A DNA stretch of 64,000 nt from Betaproteobacteria bacterium (GTDB lineage: Bacteria > Pseudomonadota > Gammaproteobacteria > Burkholderiales > CAIKXV01): positions 1-64,000 of the forward strand of contig CANGYF010000021.1 in the NCBI GenBank assembly GCA_947458265.1, written 5' to 3'. The notes beneath the pieces are model-generated. The model searched no databases. It saw nothing but the letters and a program-made list of their open reading frames with translations, and was not told the DNA's origin. Shown piece after piece: positions 48,773 through 58,712 of the stretch (position 1 is the first letter of the stretch; every line of letters starts with the position of its first letter). The position numbers and the translations under genes are program-made.

Positions 48773-49681
48773 ATGTCCCCGACGAATGCATCCACTGCCG
48801 TTTCCCGGTCCCCGTCCGCGCTCCGACGTGCGCTGGGCGGCGCCTCGATGGCGTTGCTGGCGCTTGCCCTGACCACCACCGCGGCCCTGGCGCAGTCGGT
48901 GCTGCGGGTGACCACCATTCCCGAGGAGGCCGCCAGCGAGCAGCAGCGCAAGTTCGCTCCGCTCGTGAAGTACCTCGAGCGCCAGCTCGGCATGAAGGTC
49001 GAATTCACGCCGGTCACTGATTACCCGGCAGCCGTAGAGGCGCTGGTGAACAGGCAGGTGGAGCTGGTCTGGTTCGGCGGCTTCACCTTCGTGCAGGCGA
49101 AGATCCGCTCCGGCGACAAGGTGGTCCCGATCGCCCAGCGTGAAGAGGATGCACAGTTCCGCTCGGTGTTCATCACTCTCGCTGGCTCGGGCATCAAGAC
49201 GCTCGCCGACCTCAAGGGACGCAACGTGAGCTTTGGCTCGCAGTCGAGCACCTCGGGTCACCTGATGCCGCGAAACTTCCTGCTGGAAGCCGGCCTGAAC
49301 CCGGAACGCGACTTCAAGCGCGTCGCCTACTCCGGCGCACACGATGCGACCATCGCATCGGTGGTAACCGGCCGCGTCGACGCAGCCGCGCTGGACATCA
49401 CCGTGTGGCGCAAGTTCGTCGACGAGAAGAAGGTCGACCTTTCGAAGGTCGAGGTGTTCTACACGACGCCGCCCTACTTCAACTACAACTGGTCGGTGCA
49501 TGCCGACATGCCGGCAGCGCAGCGAGAGCGCATCACCAAGGCCCTGCTTGCGCTGAACCCGGCCGATCCCGAGGGCAAGGAAATCCTTGGCCTCGCCCGC
49601 GCAGCCCGGTTCATCCCGACCCAGGCATCGAACTACAAGGGTCTCGAGCAGGCGGGCCGCAGTGCCGGCCTCATCAAGTAG
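48773..49681 (+). CDS. PhnD-like ABC transporter substrate-binding protein (phosphate/phosphonate/selenate-type)
   Basis: Signal peptide; VLRVTTIPEEAASEQQRKFAPLVKYLERQLGMKVEFTPVTDYPAAVEALVNRQVELVWFGGFTFVQAK...FYTTPPYFNYNWSVHADM. Confidence 0.9.
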   Translation: MSPTNASTAVSRSPSALRRALGGASMALLALALTTTAALAQSVLRVTTIPEEAASEQQRKFAPLVKYLERQLGMKVEFTPVTDYPAAVEALVNRQVELVWFGGFTFVQAKIRSGDKVVPIAQREEDAQFRSVFITLAGSGIKTLADLKGRNVSFGSQSSTSGHLMPRNFLLEAGLNPERDFKRVAYSGAHDATIASVVTGRVDAAALDITVWRKFVDEKKVDLSKVEVFYTTPPYFNYNWSVHADMPAAQRERITKALLALNPADPEGKEILGLARAARFIPTQASNYKGLEQAGRSAGLIK

Positions 49682-49697
49682 CGCGACGGCAGCGTCC

Positions 49698-50543
49698 GTG
49701 GCCGGACTGGCGGTCTCGCTCGACACGCTCGAGGTGCGGCATCCCGCGGCCACGGCGCAGGCACCTGCGGCGCTGCGGCCGTTGTCGCTGGCGATCCGCG
49801 CCGGCGAGCAGGTCGCGGTGATCGGCCCCTCCGGGGCCGGCAAGACGACGCTGCTGCATGCGATCGCCTGCGCGCTGAAGCCTTCCTCAGGCCGGCTGCT
49901 GCTTGACGGCCAGGATCCGTGGTCGCTGCCGGTGCGCAGCCTGCAGCGACTGCGCGGGCGCCTGTTCCTCGCCCCGCAAGTGCCGCCGCTGCCGCCACGT
50001 CAGCGCACGGTCACTGCACTGCTCGCCGCGCGTCTGCCGACGCTGTCGTTCTGGGCCAGCCTGCGCTCCCTGGTATTGCCGGTCGGAGCAGAGGACGCCC
50101 ATGCCGCGCTGGCACGCTTCGACCTTGAAGACAAGCTGTGGACGCGCGTGGACCGCCTGTCCGGGGGCGAGCGGCAACGCGTCGGGCTTGCCCGGGCGCT
50201 GCTGGCACCGGCCGGATTGTGGCTGGTGGACGAACCGTTGTCTGCACTGGATCCCACCCGCTCGCGGCTGGTGGTGGAGACGCTCACCGGAGAGGCGCGC
50301 GCCCGTGGCACGACGCTGCTGGCCACGCTGCACCAGGTCGATGTCGCCATCGCCTCCTTCCCGCGCATCATCGGACTGCGCAATGGCGAGCTCGCCTTCG
50401 ACCTGCCGTCCGCCGAAGTAACCCGGGATCACCTGCTGCGCCTGTATGCGCAGTTCGAACATGAGCTCGCCGCGGCGCCGCCAGTGCCGCTCGACCTAGC
50501 GCTGCCGGTGGCGCGCCCGACAACGGTCGTCGTCTGCCGCTGA
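49698..50543 (+). CDS. ABC transporter ATP-binding protein (PhnC-like)
   Basis: VAVIGPSGAGKTTLLHAIA (Walker A); RLSGGERQRVGLARALLAPAGLWLVDEPLSALDP (signature and Walker B). GTG start inferred; track ORF starts at 49587. Confidence 0.92.
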   Translation: MAGLAVSLDTLEVRHPAATAQAPAALRPLSLAIRAGEQVAVIGPSGAGKTTLLHAIACALKPSSGRLLLDGQDPWSLPVRSLQRLRGRLFLAPQVPPLPPRQRTVTALLAARLPTLSFWASLRSLVLPVGAEDAHAALARFDLEDKLWTRVDRLSGGERQRVGLARALLAPAGLWLVDEPLSALDPTRSRLVVETLTGEARARGTTLLATLHQVDVAIASFPRIIGLRNGELAFDLPSAEVTRDHLLRLYAQFEHELAAAPPVPLDLALPVARPTTVVVCR

Positions 50544-51376
50544 TGGCGGGCACTGCCATGGCTCCATCCCTGCGCGACCCGGCGTGGAACGCACGGGTGT
50601 TCTGGACACTGGCAGGCATGGCCCTGCTGGTGCCGATGCTGTGGGCGACTGAGTTCCGACCCTGGGTGCTGTTCGAGCCCGACAGCCTGAAGTCCACCCT
50701 GCGCTTCCTGGGCGACTTCTTTCCTCCGCACGCCGACACCGAGTTCCTGAAGATGGTGGCCTACGAGGCGTGGCGTACGGTTGCCATCGCCACCTGCGGC
50801 ATGGTGCTCGCGATGGCACTCGCCATCCCGATGACCCTGGCATCCACCGCCGTGCTGTCGATCTCCGCCCTGCCCGGCCGGATGCATGCGGTGCCGTTCG
50901 TGCTGCGCCAGGCGATCCGCTGGCTGCTCATCCTGCTGCGCAGCGTGCCGGAACTGGTGTGGGCCCTGGTGTTCGTCCGGGTCGTCGGCCTCGGTCCGAC
51001 GGCGGGCGTGCTGGCCATCGCGCTCACCTACGCCGGCATGCTCGGCAAGGTCTATGCGGAGATCCTCGAGAGCGGCGAGACGCATTCCACCACGACGCTG
51101 CTGCGCAACGGGTCCGGCCGTGTCCAGGCCTTCTTCTACGGACTGCTGCCGACCAACGCGACCGAGCTCACCAGCTATACCGTGTACCGCTGGGAGTGCG
51201 CGATCCGCTCCTCGGCGGTACTCGGCTTCGTCGGCGCCGGTGGCCTCGGGCAGCAACTGATCACCTCGCTGAAGATGTTCAACGGCGCCGAGGTGAGCAC
51301 CATCCTGCTCGTGTTCATCGCGCTGGTCTGGCTCGCCGACTGGGTGAGTGGACGGCTGCGCCGGGTGCTCGGATGA
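50543..51376 (+). CDS. PhnE-like ABC transporter permease #1
   Basis: RSVPELVWALVFVRVVGLGPTAGVLAIALTYAGMLGKVYAEILES...TSYTVYRWECAIRSSAVLGFVGAGGLGQQL. Confidence 0.92.
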   Translation: MAGTAMAPSLRDPAWNARVFWTLAGMALLVPMLWATEFRPWVLFEPDSLKSTLRFLGDFFPPHADTEFLKMVAYEAWRTVAIATCGMVLAMALAIPMTLASTAVLSISALPGRMHAVPFVLRQAIRWLLILLRSVPELVWALVFVRVVGLGPTAGVLAIALTYAGMLGKVYAEILESGETHSTTTLLRNGSGRVQAFFYGLLPTNATELTSYTVYRWECAIRSSAVLGFVGAGGLGQQLITSLKMFNGAEVSTILLVFIALVWLADWVSGRLRRVLG

Positions 51377-52170
51377 TCCCGGCGCCGCCACTGCTGCATG
51401 CGCGCTGCACGGCCTGCTGGATCGTCGCAGGCCTGGTCCTGCTGGTGTTCGCCAGCTTCGCCACGCTCGACCTGAAGTGGAGCGCTTTCCTGTCGGCGGA
51501 GGCGGCCGCGCGCATGGGCCGCTTCCTCGCTGAACTCGCCTCGCCGTCCACCGATGCCGAATTCCTGCGCAGGCTGGCGATCGCCAGCGCCGAGACGCTG
51601 GCGATGTCGGCCCTGGGCACATTGCTTGCCGTGGCTGGCGGCCTGCTGCTCGCCCTGCCAGCGAGCCGATCCGCGGACGGTACCGGCAGCCTGGCACGGG
51701 GCCCTGCCCGGTTGCTGCTGAACGTTCTGCGATCCGTGCCTGAACTGGCCTGGGCCGCCCTGCTGCTGATCGCCGCCGGCCTGGGACCGCTGTCGGGCAC
51801 GCTCGCGCTGGCCTTCCACACCACCGGCGTGCTCGGCCGCCTGTTCGCCGAGGCGATCGAGAACGCCCCGCGCGGACCAGCCGATGCGCTGCGGGTTCAG
51901 GGCATACCCGGCGGGCGCGTGTTCCTGTACGCCACGTTGCCTTCGGTGCTGCCCCAGATCCTGTCCTACACGCTCTACCGCTGGGAGAACAACATCCGGG
52001 CTGCGGCAGTGCTGGGGGTGGTCGGTGCCGGCGGACTTGGCCAGATGCTCACGTTCCACATGGGGCTGTTCCAGATGCCCGAGACCGGATCGGTGCTGGT
52101 GGCCATGCTCCTGCTGGTCGCGCTGGTGGACCTGCTGTCCTATGTCGCGCGCCGGGTGATGACGCGCTGA
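51373..52170 (+). CDS. PhnE-like ABC transporter permease #2
   Basis: RSVPELAWAALLLIAAGLGPLSGTLALAFHTTGVLGRLFAEAIENAPRG...LSYTLYRWENNIRAAAVLGVVGAGGLGQML; ATGA overlap with permease #1. Confidence 0.92.
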   Translation: MIPAPPLLHARCTACWIVAGLVLLVFASFATLDLKWSAFLSAEAAARMGRFLAELASPSTDAEFLRRLAIASAETLAMSALGTLLAVAGGLLLALPASRSADGTGSLARGPARLLLNVLRSVPELAWAALLLIAAGLGPLSGTLALAFHTTGVLGRLFAEAIENAPRGPADALRVQGIPGGRVFLYATLPSVLPQILSYTLYRWENNIRAAAVLGVVGAGGLGQMLTFHMGLFQMPETGSVLVAMLLLVALVDLLSYVARRVMTR

Positions 52171-52177
52171 GGCCGGT

Positions 52178-52867
52178 TCACCCGACGAGCGGCTGCATCC
52201 CCTTCTCGCGGATCACCGATGCCGCCTCGGCCGAGGCCAGGAAATGCATCAACGCACGCGTGGCCTCCGGCTGCGGTGCAGCGGCATGCAGGCCGATCGA
52301 GAACAGGGTCGTCTTCTGCACCGCGTCGGGCAGCGTGCCCAGAATGTCGATGCCCGCGACCGGCAGCAGTTCGCTCATCTGCTGGAACGCGAGGTCGCAC
52401 TCGCCGCGCGCGACGGACGCGCCAGCCGGCTCGCCACGCACCTGCCGAAGACGTGCATCGAGTTCCGCGGACAGCCCGAGGCGCTCGATCACCTTCACCA
52501 GATGCACGCCGCTCGGCCCGGTGGAGTAGGCGATCGAACGCGCGCCGCGCAGCAGCGCGATGAAGTCCGCTTCAGATGCGATCGCCGGACGGTTCGCGCC
52601 AGCCCCGACCGCACAGGCAATCGGCGAACGCGCAAGGTCGGTGCGCCCGCCTGTAGCGATGTGCCCTGCCCGCGCCATGTGGTCAATCGCATCGGCAGAC
52701 ATCACCACCGCATCGACCACTTCGCCGGCGGCGATGCGTGCGGACACGTTCAGACCGCCATCGAAGACCGCGAGCGTCCTGTGTCCCGTGTCACGATCGA
52801 AGCGGGCGGCGAGTTCGAGGAAGGCCTCGCGGAAGGCGATGGACTGGAGGACGGTGATGGTTGCCAT
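52178..52867 (-). CDS. ModA-like substrate-binding-domain protein without recognisable signal peptide
   Basis: MATITVLQSIAFREAFLELAARFDRDTGHRTLAVFDGGLNVSARIAAGEVVDAVVMSADAIDHMARAG...SIAYSTGPSGVHLVKVIERLGL. Confidence 0.85.
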   Translation of the reverse strand: MATITVLQSIAFREAFLELAARFDRDTGHRTLAVFDGGLNVSARIAAGEVVDAVVMSADAIDHMARAGHIATGGRTDLARSPIACAVGAGANRPAIASEADFIALLRGARSIAYSTGPSGVHLVKVIERLGLSAELDARLRQVRGEPAGASVARGECDLAFQQMSELLPVAGIDILGTLPDAVQKTTLFSIGLHAAAPQPEATRALMHFLASAEAASVIREKGMQPLVG

Positions 52868-53047
52868 GCGCCGATTATGGCAGGTCGCCGGTCATGCGGC
52901 TGGCGCTACTGCGGCCGGATGCCGGCGGCCTTCATCACCTTGCAGAGCGGGGAAGTTTCGCCAAGTCGATTCACGCTGCGATTCGGCATCTCCCGGATCG
53001 CGGTATCTTCGCCCGTCGGCCTTCCCCGATTCCTCCCGAGGCACACC

Positions 53048-53971
53048 ATGAAAGCAGCGTTCTTCCGGCAGCACGGCGGTCCAGAAGCCCTCGAGTACGG
53101 CGACTACCCCGATCCGGTGGTGAAACCCGGAGAGGTGCTGGTCGACGTGCATGCCGCGAGCGTGAACGGTGCCGACTGGCGGGTAGTGGCCGGCGCCTAC
53201 GGGCCGGTGTCGTTCTTCCCCTACTGCCCCGGCCGCGATTTCTCAGGCGTGGTCAGTGCACTGGGCGACGGCGTGACCGATTTCCAGGTCGGCGACGAAG
53301 TATTCGGCGTGTGCGACGTGGGTATCGAAGCGGCGTATGCCGAGAAGGTAGCCATCAAGGCATCGCTCCTGGCGCGCAAGCCCGCCGGGCTGTCCCACGT
53401 CGAGGCGGCGTCGCTTGCTCTGATCGGCCTCACCGCCCTTTGTGCGGTGGAGGACACGTTGAAGATCCAGCCTGGCGAGACGATCCTCGTCCAGGGCGGG
53501 GCGGGCGGCGTCGCCAGCTTCGCGATCCAGGTCGCGAAGCACACCGGCTGTCGCGTGGCCAGCACGACCAGCGCTGGCAATGTCGACTACGTGCGCAGCT
53601 TGGGCACCGACCAGGTGATCGACTACAACCAGGCCGACTTCGCGACCGTGCTGTCGGGCTTCGATGCGGTGTTCGACACCGTCGGCGGCGATGTCGGGCT
53701 CCGTTCCTACCTCGTGCTCAAGCCGGGCGGTCGCGCGGCCTTCATCGCATCCGGTCCGAAGGCTCCGCCCACGCCGCGCACCGACGTCACCGGCCTTCGT
53801 CCGGCCGTCGGCCGCGACCGTGCACACCTCGACCGCATCTCGGCGCTGGTCGCGGCGGGTGCGGTAAGGGTGCCGGAAATCACGGTGTTCTCGCTGGCCG
53901 ATGCAGCGCAGGCGAACGCGGTGAGCCGGGGCCGTCATTTCCGCGGCAAGCTGGTGCTGAAGGTCCGTTGA
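53048..53971 (+). CDS. NADP-dependent quinone oxidoreductase / zinc-binding-type alcohol dehydrogenase family
   Basis: MKAAFFRQHGGPEALEYGDYPDPVVKPGEVLVDVHAASVNGADWRVVAG...ILVQGGAGGVASFAIQVAKHTGCRVASTTSAGN. Confidence 0.94.
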   Translation: MKAAFFRQHGGPEALEYGDYPDPVVKPGEVLVDVHAASVNGADWRVVAGAYGPVSFFPYCPGRDFSGVVSALGDGVTDFQVGDEVFGVCDVGIEAAYAEKVAIKASLLARKPAGLSHVEAASLALIGLTALCAVEDTLKIQPGETILVQGGAGGVASFAIQVAKHTGCRVASTTSAGNVDYVRSLGTDQVIDYNQADFATVLSGFDAVFDTVGGDVGLRSYLVLKPGGRAAFIASGPKAPPTPRTDVTGLRPAVGRDRAHLDRISALVAAGAVRVPEITVFSLADAAQANAVSRGRHFRGKLVLKVR

Positions 53972-54036
53972 TTCACGACTGAACGGCGCGCACCGGCGCA
54001 TCGTTACCCTCCCCATCGACGACAGGCCCCTGCCCC

Positions 54037-55128
54037 ATGTCCACTGCCGCCATCGACGAAGTCCTTTCCATCGACCGCTTCGTGCCCCATGTGTCCACCG
54101 TCGAGGCGAACCGCGGGCAGACGGTCGGCCTGTTCCTGCGCGAGCGCATGCTCGCGCCCGTGGGTGGGGCGCCGCGTCCGGTGATCCTCGTCCTGCATGG
54201 CGGCTTCGCCCCGTCGACCGTCGCCTACGACCTGCGCTACCGCGACTACAGCTACATGGCGCAGATGGCGCGCGCCGGCTTCGACGTGTTCACCTTCTCG
54301 CATACCGGCTATGCGCCATCGCCGAGGCCGCGCATGGACGATCCGGTGAACGTCGATGCCGCCTTCCAGCAGCACCTGGTACCGCATGTGCTGCCTGCGC
54401 CCCAGGCCCCACGCTACCCGTTCAAGCTGGTGTCGAGCCGCACCGAGTGGGACGAGATCGAAACCATCGTCGATTTCATCCGTGAACTGCGCGGCGTCGA
54501 ACAAGTGAACCTGGTCGGATGGTCGACCGGTGCACCGCGCGCCGGAGGCTATGCCGCGCTGCATCCGGACAAGGTCGGGCGCCTGTTGCTGTACGGGCCG
54601 TCGCAGTTCTTCGACCGCGAAGAAGCGCCGGCGGCGATGCCGGAGCCGGGAGCGCCGACCCTGCTGCAGACGCGCGAGTTCCTGCTCGACCGGCGCTGGC
54701 GCGACCATGTGCACGACGAAGGCCAGATCGAGGACCCGGCAGTCTGCGATGCGTTCTGGCAGGAACTGATGGCGATCGACGAGATCGGTGCCGGATGGGG
54801 ACGCGAGGGGCTGGGCATCATGCGCGCGCCGAACCGGATGAACTTCGGCTGGAAGGCGAGCCTCGCGAAGATCGCCGCACCAACGCTGTACCTGCTCGGC
54901 GAGCACGACAACTACGCGCGCCGGATCGAATCCTGGAATGCACTGGCGGCGCCGCAGCGCATGTTCGTCCGGGTCGCGGGCTGCTCCCACTTCATGCAGT
55001 TCGAGCGGGCGCGCCACCTGCTCTACCGCGCGACGATCGAGTGGATGTCGGAGGGTGCGTTCATGGGACATCGGGACGGCACGTTCGCGGCCGACACGCA
55101 GGGATCGCTTGCGCCGGCGCCAGCCTGA
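54037..55128 (+). CDS. alpha/beta hydrolase
   Basis: VILVLHGGFAPSTVAYDLRYRDYSYMAQMARAGFDVFTFSHTGYAPSPRP...VNLVGWSTGAPRAGGYAALHPDKVGRLLLYGPS (GWSTG nucleophile elbow). Confidence 0.9.
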   Translation: MSTAAIDEVLSIDRFVPHVSTVEANRGQTVGLFLRERMLAPVGGAPRPVILVLHGGFAPSTVAYDLRYRDYSYMAQMARAGFDVFTFSHTGYAPSPRPRMDDPVNVDAAFQQHLVPHVLPAPQAPRYPFKLVSSRTEWDEIETIVDFIRELRGVEQVNLVGWSTGAPRAGGYAALHPDKVGRLLLYGPSQFFDREEAPAAMPEPGAPTLLQTREFLLDRRWRDHVHDEGQIEDPAVCDAFWQELMAIDEIGAGWGREGLGIMRAPNRMNFGWKASLAKIAAPTLYLLGEHDNYARRIESWNALAAPQRMFVRVAGCSHFMQFERARHLLYRATIEWMSEGAFMGHRDGTFAADTQGSLAPAPA

Positions 55129-55151
55129 GCCGGCGGGCGATCTGAGCACGC

Positions 55152-55922
55152 TCAGCGCTGGTGCAGGAAGCACACCTTACGGCCGAACTGCAACACGGGA
55201 CGGGCGGCCAGCGAGAACGGCGCGCGCGTGATATCCAGCGGGCGGGTGTCCCCGTCACGACAGTCGGCGTTCAGCGGATGGTAGTCGTTGGTGAAGAGCG
55301 CGAGGCGCGCCTTCGAACACTTCTCGATCACCCGGGAGACGTTCGCGTTCGACAGGTGCTGCAGCACGTCCTTGCAGACGATCAGGTCGGCCTCGGGCAA
55401 CTGCTCCAACTGCGCTGCGTCAGCCTGCTCGAAGCGGATGTTCGGCGCGCCGTAGGCCGCACGATTGGCTTCCACGACCGATGGCACGACGTCGTAGCCG
55501 AGGTAGTCGCGCCCGGTGAAGTCGAGATGGCGTGTGAAGCGCCAGTCGCCGCAACCGATATCGACCATCGTGCGAACGTCGTGGCGCTCCATCAGGTAGC
55601 GCAGGTAGCCAATATAGGGAACCGTGACCGGCAGGTTCGAACCGGCGCCGGAGCCGCCGCCCCATACGCTGCGATCGTAGATGAACGAGAAGACCCCTTG
55701 GACGTCCGCGCCGCTGGGATAGAGGTCGTTCGGCGCTTGCCAGAACTGCGATAGATCCTGCATCGGGAACGCGGCGACGAACTGCTGGGCGCCGTCCTCG
55801 AACGGCCGAGCATCGACATGGAGAGCCTGGCGAAACAGGTCTGCGGCACTCAGGTGATCGCCGGCCTGGTAGCACCGCCCAGCCTGTTCCATGAGACGAT
55901 CGAGATCGGGGGTCTGGCTCAT
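55152..55922 (-). CDS. class I SAM-dependent methyltransferase
   Basis: VRTMVDIGCGDWRFTRHLDFTGRDYLGYDVVPSVVEANRAAYGAPNIRFEQADAAQLEQLPEADLIVCKDVLQHLSN. Confidence 0.92.
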   Translation of the reverse strand: MSQTPDLDRLMEQAGRCYQAGDHLSAADLFRQALHVDARPFEDGAQQFVAAFPMQDLSQFWQAPNDLYPSGADVQGVFSFIYDRSVWGGGSGAGSNLPVTVPYIGYLRYLMERHDVRTMVDIGCGDWRFTRHLDFTGRDYLGYDVVPSVVEANRAAYGAPNIRFEQADAAQLEQLPEADLIVCKDVLQHLSNANVSRVIEKCSKARLALFTNDYHPLNADCRDGDTRPLDITRAPFSLAARPVLQFGRKVCFLHQR

Positions 55923-56030
55923 TTCGTGCAGGCGGCGCGGGAGAATCGGAGGAGTGCCAAGTGTACTTTCAATCCGGCCCGGCCCGAGGCCGCGAGCCGT
56001 GACTGCACCGTTGTTCAAAAGGATAAATCG

Positions 56031-56507
56031 ATGATCTACGCAGTACTCAAGACCCTCCACCTGCTGTCGATCGTAGTCTGGGTCGGGGGCATGGTCTTCG
56101 CGCACTTCTTCCTGCGCCCCGCCCTCGCACAGCTCGAAGCGCCGGCAAGGTTGCGCCTGATGCACGAGGTGCTCGGACGCTTCTTTCGCGCCGTGCTGGT
56201 GGCTTCGCTGCTCACGCTGGCCAGCGGGATCTGGATGATCGGGCGTGTCGCGAAGCAGGTCGTACAGTCCGGCGGCCGCTTCGAGATGCCGCTGGCCTGG
56301 ACGCTGATGGCGATACTCGGCGTGGCCATGGTCGCGATCTTCATGCACATACGGTTTGCGCTCTATCGTCGGCTGGATCGCGCGGTTGCCGGATCCGACT
56401 GGCCAGCGGGCGGCGCGGCCCTGGCGAAGATCCGTACTTGGGTATCGGTCAACCTGGCCCTCGGGATCCTGGTGATTGTCGTCACTCTGGCAGCGGCCAC
56501 TTCCTGA
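56031..56507 (+). CDS. CopD-family/DUF2269-like integral membrane protein
   Basis: MIYAVLKTLHLLSIVVWVGGMVFAHFFLRPALAQLEAPARLRLMHEVLGRFFRAVLVASLLTLASGIWMIG; 4 TM pattern. Confidence 0.88.
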   Translation: MIYAVLKTLHLLSIVVWVGGMVFAHFFLRPALAQLEAPARLRLMHEVLGRFFRAVLVASLLTLASGIWMIGRVAKQVVQSGGRFEMPLAWTLMAILGVAMVAIFMHIRFALYRRLDRAVAGSDWPAGGAALAKIRTWVSVNLALGILVIVVTLAAATS

Positions 56508-56577
56508 ACCCGGACCGGCCAGATCAGACCGCTGATAAACTGATGTAAGCGCGCTTGGCGCATCCGAGGAGGAAAGC

Positions 56578-57405
56578 ATGCCGTTCCACCGCATGGAGGA
56601 CTACCAGTCCCACCAGTTCAATCCGCACCTGTCCACCGCAGAAGGCCCGGTGATCGAGGGCCAGTACCTGTACTTCCGCATCGTGACCAAGCGGGCGGGG
56701 ACCGGGTCCACGCTGCACTACCACCCGAACGAGCTGATGACCTTTCCGCTCGAGGGCAAGATCAACCTGTGCGTGGGGCGCGAGCGGCGCATCGTCCCGC
56801 CCGGCACCTTCGTGCACATCCCGCCTTTTGCGCGCCACCAGTTCATGGCGACCGAGGACGGCGATATGCGGTACCTGTACATCAAGGACCGCACCTGGAC
56901 GCTGATCGGCGCCGCAGCCGACGAGGCGCTGCCCGAACGCGCGCTGTCCGCCGTCGAGGTGAAGCGCGAGATCGCGCAGGGCCGCTATCCCGGGCAGGAG
57001 AAGGACGCGGAGAAGTCGCAGGCCATCCTCGACGGGCTGGGCAACTGCTTCTACCCGATGATCGCCTCGCTCGATGCGCCGCCGTCGTCCGGCCATGACG
57101 AGCACTGGGTCGAGGGCACGAACCTCGCGTTCGGCTTCGTCGAGTCCCCAGCAGGACATGCCATGCGCTGCCCCGAGGCGCTGCACGAGATCTTCTTCTA
57201 CGTGATCTCGGGCGCGCTGGATGCCGAAGTCGACGGCGAACGACGCCGTGCCGGCATCGGCGACATCATCCAGGTGCCGCGCGGCAAGGCGTATGCGCTG
57301 ACCGTGGCCGAGGGCGGCAACACCCGCTACGCCGGGGTGCGCTCTACCGAGCGACTCGAGGCCCACATCGACCGCAACGGCGCCGCCGACAACTGGCGCG
57401 GCTGA
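56578..57405 (+). CDS. cupin-domain (bicupin) protein
   Basis: N-cupin TGSTLHYHPNELMTFPLEGKINLCVGRERRIVPPGTFVHIPPFARHQF; C-cupin ALHEIFFYVISGALDAEVDGERRRAGIGDIIQVPRGKAY. Confidence 0.9.
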   Translation: MPFHRMEDYQSHQFNPHLSTAEGPVIEGQYLYFRIVTKRAGTGSTLHYHPNELMTFPLEGKINLCVGRERRIVPPGTFVHIPPFARHQFMATEDGDMRYLYIKDRTWTLIGAAADEALPERALSAVEVKREIAQGRYPGQEKDAEKSQAILDGLGNCFYPMIASLDAPPSSGHDEHWVEGTNLAFGFVESPAGHAMRCPEALHEIFFYVISGALDAEVDGERRRAGIGDIIQVPRGKAYALTVAEGGNTRYAGVRSTERLEAHIDRNGAADNWRG

Positions 57406-57423
57406 CCCCCGGGCGGTGCGCGC

Positions 57424-58470
57424 CTAGTCCGCCCTGACGCCCGTCGCCTTCACCAGCTTGCCCATCGCGTCGAAGTCTTCGCGGATCAGGCGTGCGAATG
57501 CCTCCGGTGCGTTCCACGCCGGTTCCTCTCCCTGGGCGGCGTACAGCTGGCGCAGGTCGTCGCGCTTGAGCACACCCACCAGCGCACCATGCAGGCGGTC
57601 GACGATAGCGCGCGGCGTCCTGGCCGGCAGGACGATGCCGTTCCAGCCGCTGTAACGGTATCCGGGCACGCCTGCCTCGGACAGGGTCGGAAGGTCGGGG
57701 TAGAGCGCTGAGCGCCGTTCACCACCGGTGGCGAGGCAACGCGTGCGCCCGGCCTTCACATGAGTCATGGCGGCAACGATTGGCCCGACGGTGAAGTCTG
57801 CCTCGCCCTGTGCCACTGCGGCCATCGAGGGCCCGCCGCCCTTGTACGGCACGTGCGTCGCCTCGATCTTCGCCAGCGACGTGAACAGCAGCCCGCCCAT
57901 GTGGCTGGTGGAGCCGATGCCGGCCGAGGCCATCAGCAGACGGCCCTGGCGCGCCCGCGCGAGATCGACCAGGTCGCGCACCGACTGCACCGGAAGCTGT
58001 GCGTTCACGCAGACACCCGTCTGCGCGATCGCGAACACCGAGACTGGCTGGATGTCGCGGAACACATCGTAGCCGACCGACTTGAAGGTATGCGGCGCTA
58101 CTGCCAGCACCGCAAGCGTGACGGTGGTGATCGTGTAGCCGTCGGGCTGCGCGCGCATGCCGATTTCGACGCCGGTGGTACCGCCAGCGCCGGGCCGGTT
58201 GTCGACCAGCAGCGGCTGGCCCAGTACCTCCGCCATGCGCTGGAAGGCGATGCGGCCGAGGATGTCAGTGGCACTGCCCGGGGAATTCGGCAGCAGCACG
58301 CGGATCGGACGGTTGGGCCAGGCACCGCCCGCCGGGGCTACCGCGAGGCAGAGCGCTGGCGCGACCCCGAAAAGGACTGCCGTCAAGGCAGCGAGCGAAG
58401 CCCTGCTGTTCCGGCGATCTTCCGTGCGAGCGCCGCGCGCTACTGCCCATGAGGCCTTCTGCTGGACCAT
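57424..58470 (-). CDS. Bug-family TTT substrate-binding protein #5
   Basis: WPNRPIRVLLPNSPGSATDILGRIAFQRMAEVLGQPLLVDNRPGAGGTTGVEIGMRAQPDGYTI...ATHVPYKGGGPSM. Track ORF to 58527. Confidence 0.94.
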   Translation of the reverse strand: MVQQKASWAVARGARTEDRRNSRASLAALTAVLFGVAPALCLAVAPAGGAWPNRPIRVLLPNSPGSATDILGRIAFQRMAEVLGQPLLVDNRPGAGGTTGVEIGMRAQPDGYTITTVTLAVLAVAPHTFKSVGYDVFRDIQPVSVFAIAQTGVCVNAQLPVQSVRDLVDLARARQGRLLMASAGIGSTSHMGGLLFTSLAKIEATHVPYKGGGPSMAAVAQGEADFTVGPIVAAMTHVKAGRTRCLATGGERRSALYPDLPTLSEAGVPGYRYSGWNGIVLPARTPRAIVDRLHGALVGVLKRDDLRQLYAAQGEEPAWNAPEAFARLIREDFDAMGKLVKATGVRAD

Positions 58471-58712
58471 GGAGCATCTCCTCCAATGCGATGGTTGGAC
58501 GATACGCGGAGGCTGCCGTCGCTGCAAATCGCCACTCGCGGTGCCGCATCGTGCGCCTGTCCACGGTGCCGCGGCTTGTCACCGACCCGGGCGAGGCGTA
58601 GCGTCCGACCCACGACACCGCTCGGAGTACGGGCGTCAGCCGCCATTCTTGACCGGAGCCGGCACCCGCCGCGCGCGCTGTCGTGCTGCCATCCACTTCC
58701 ACGAGGCCGAAC

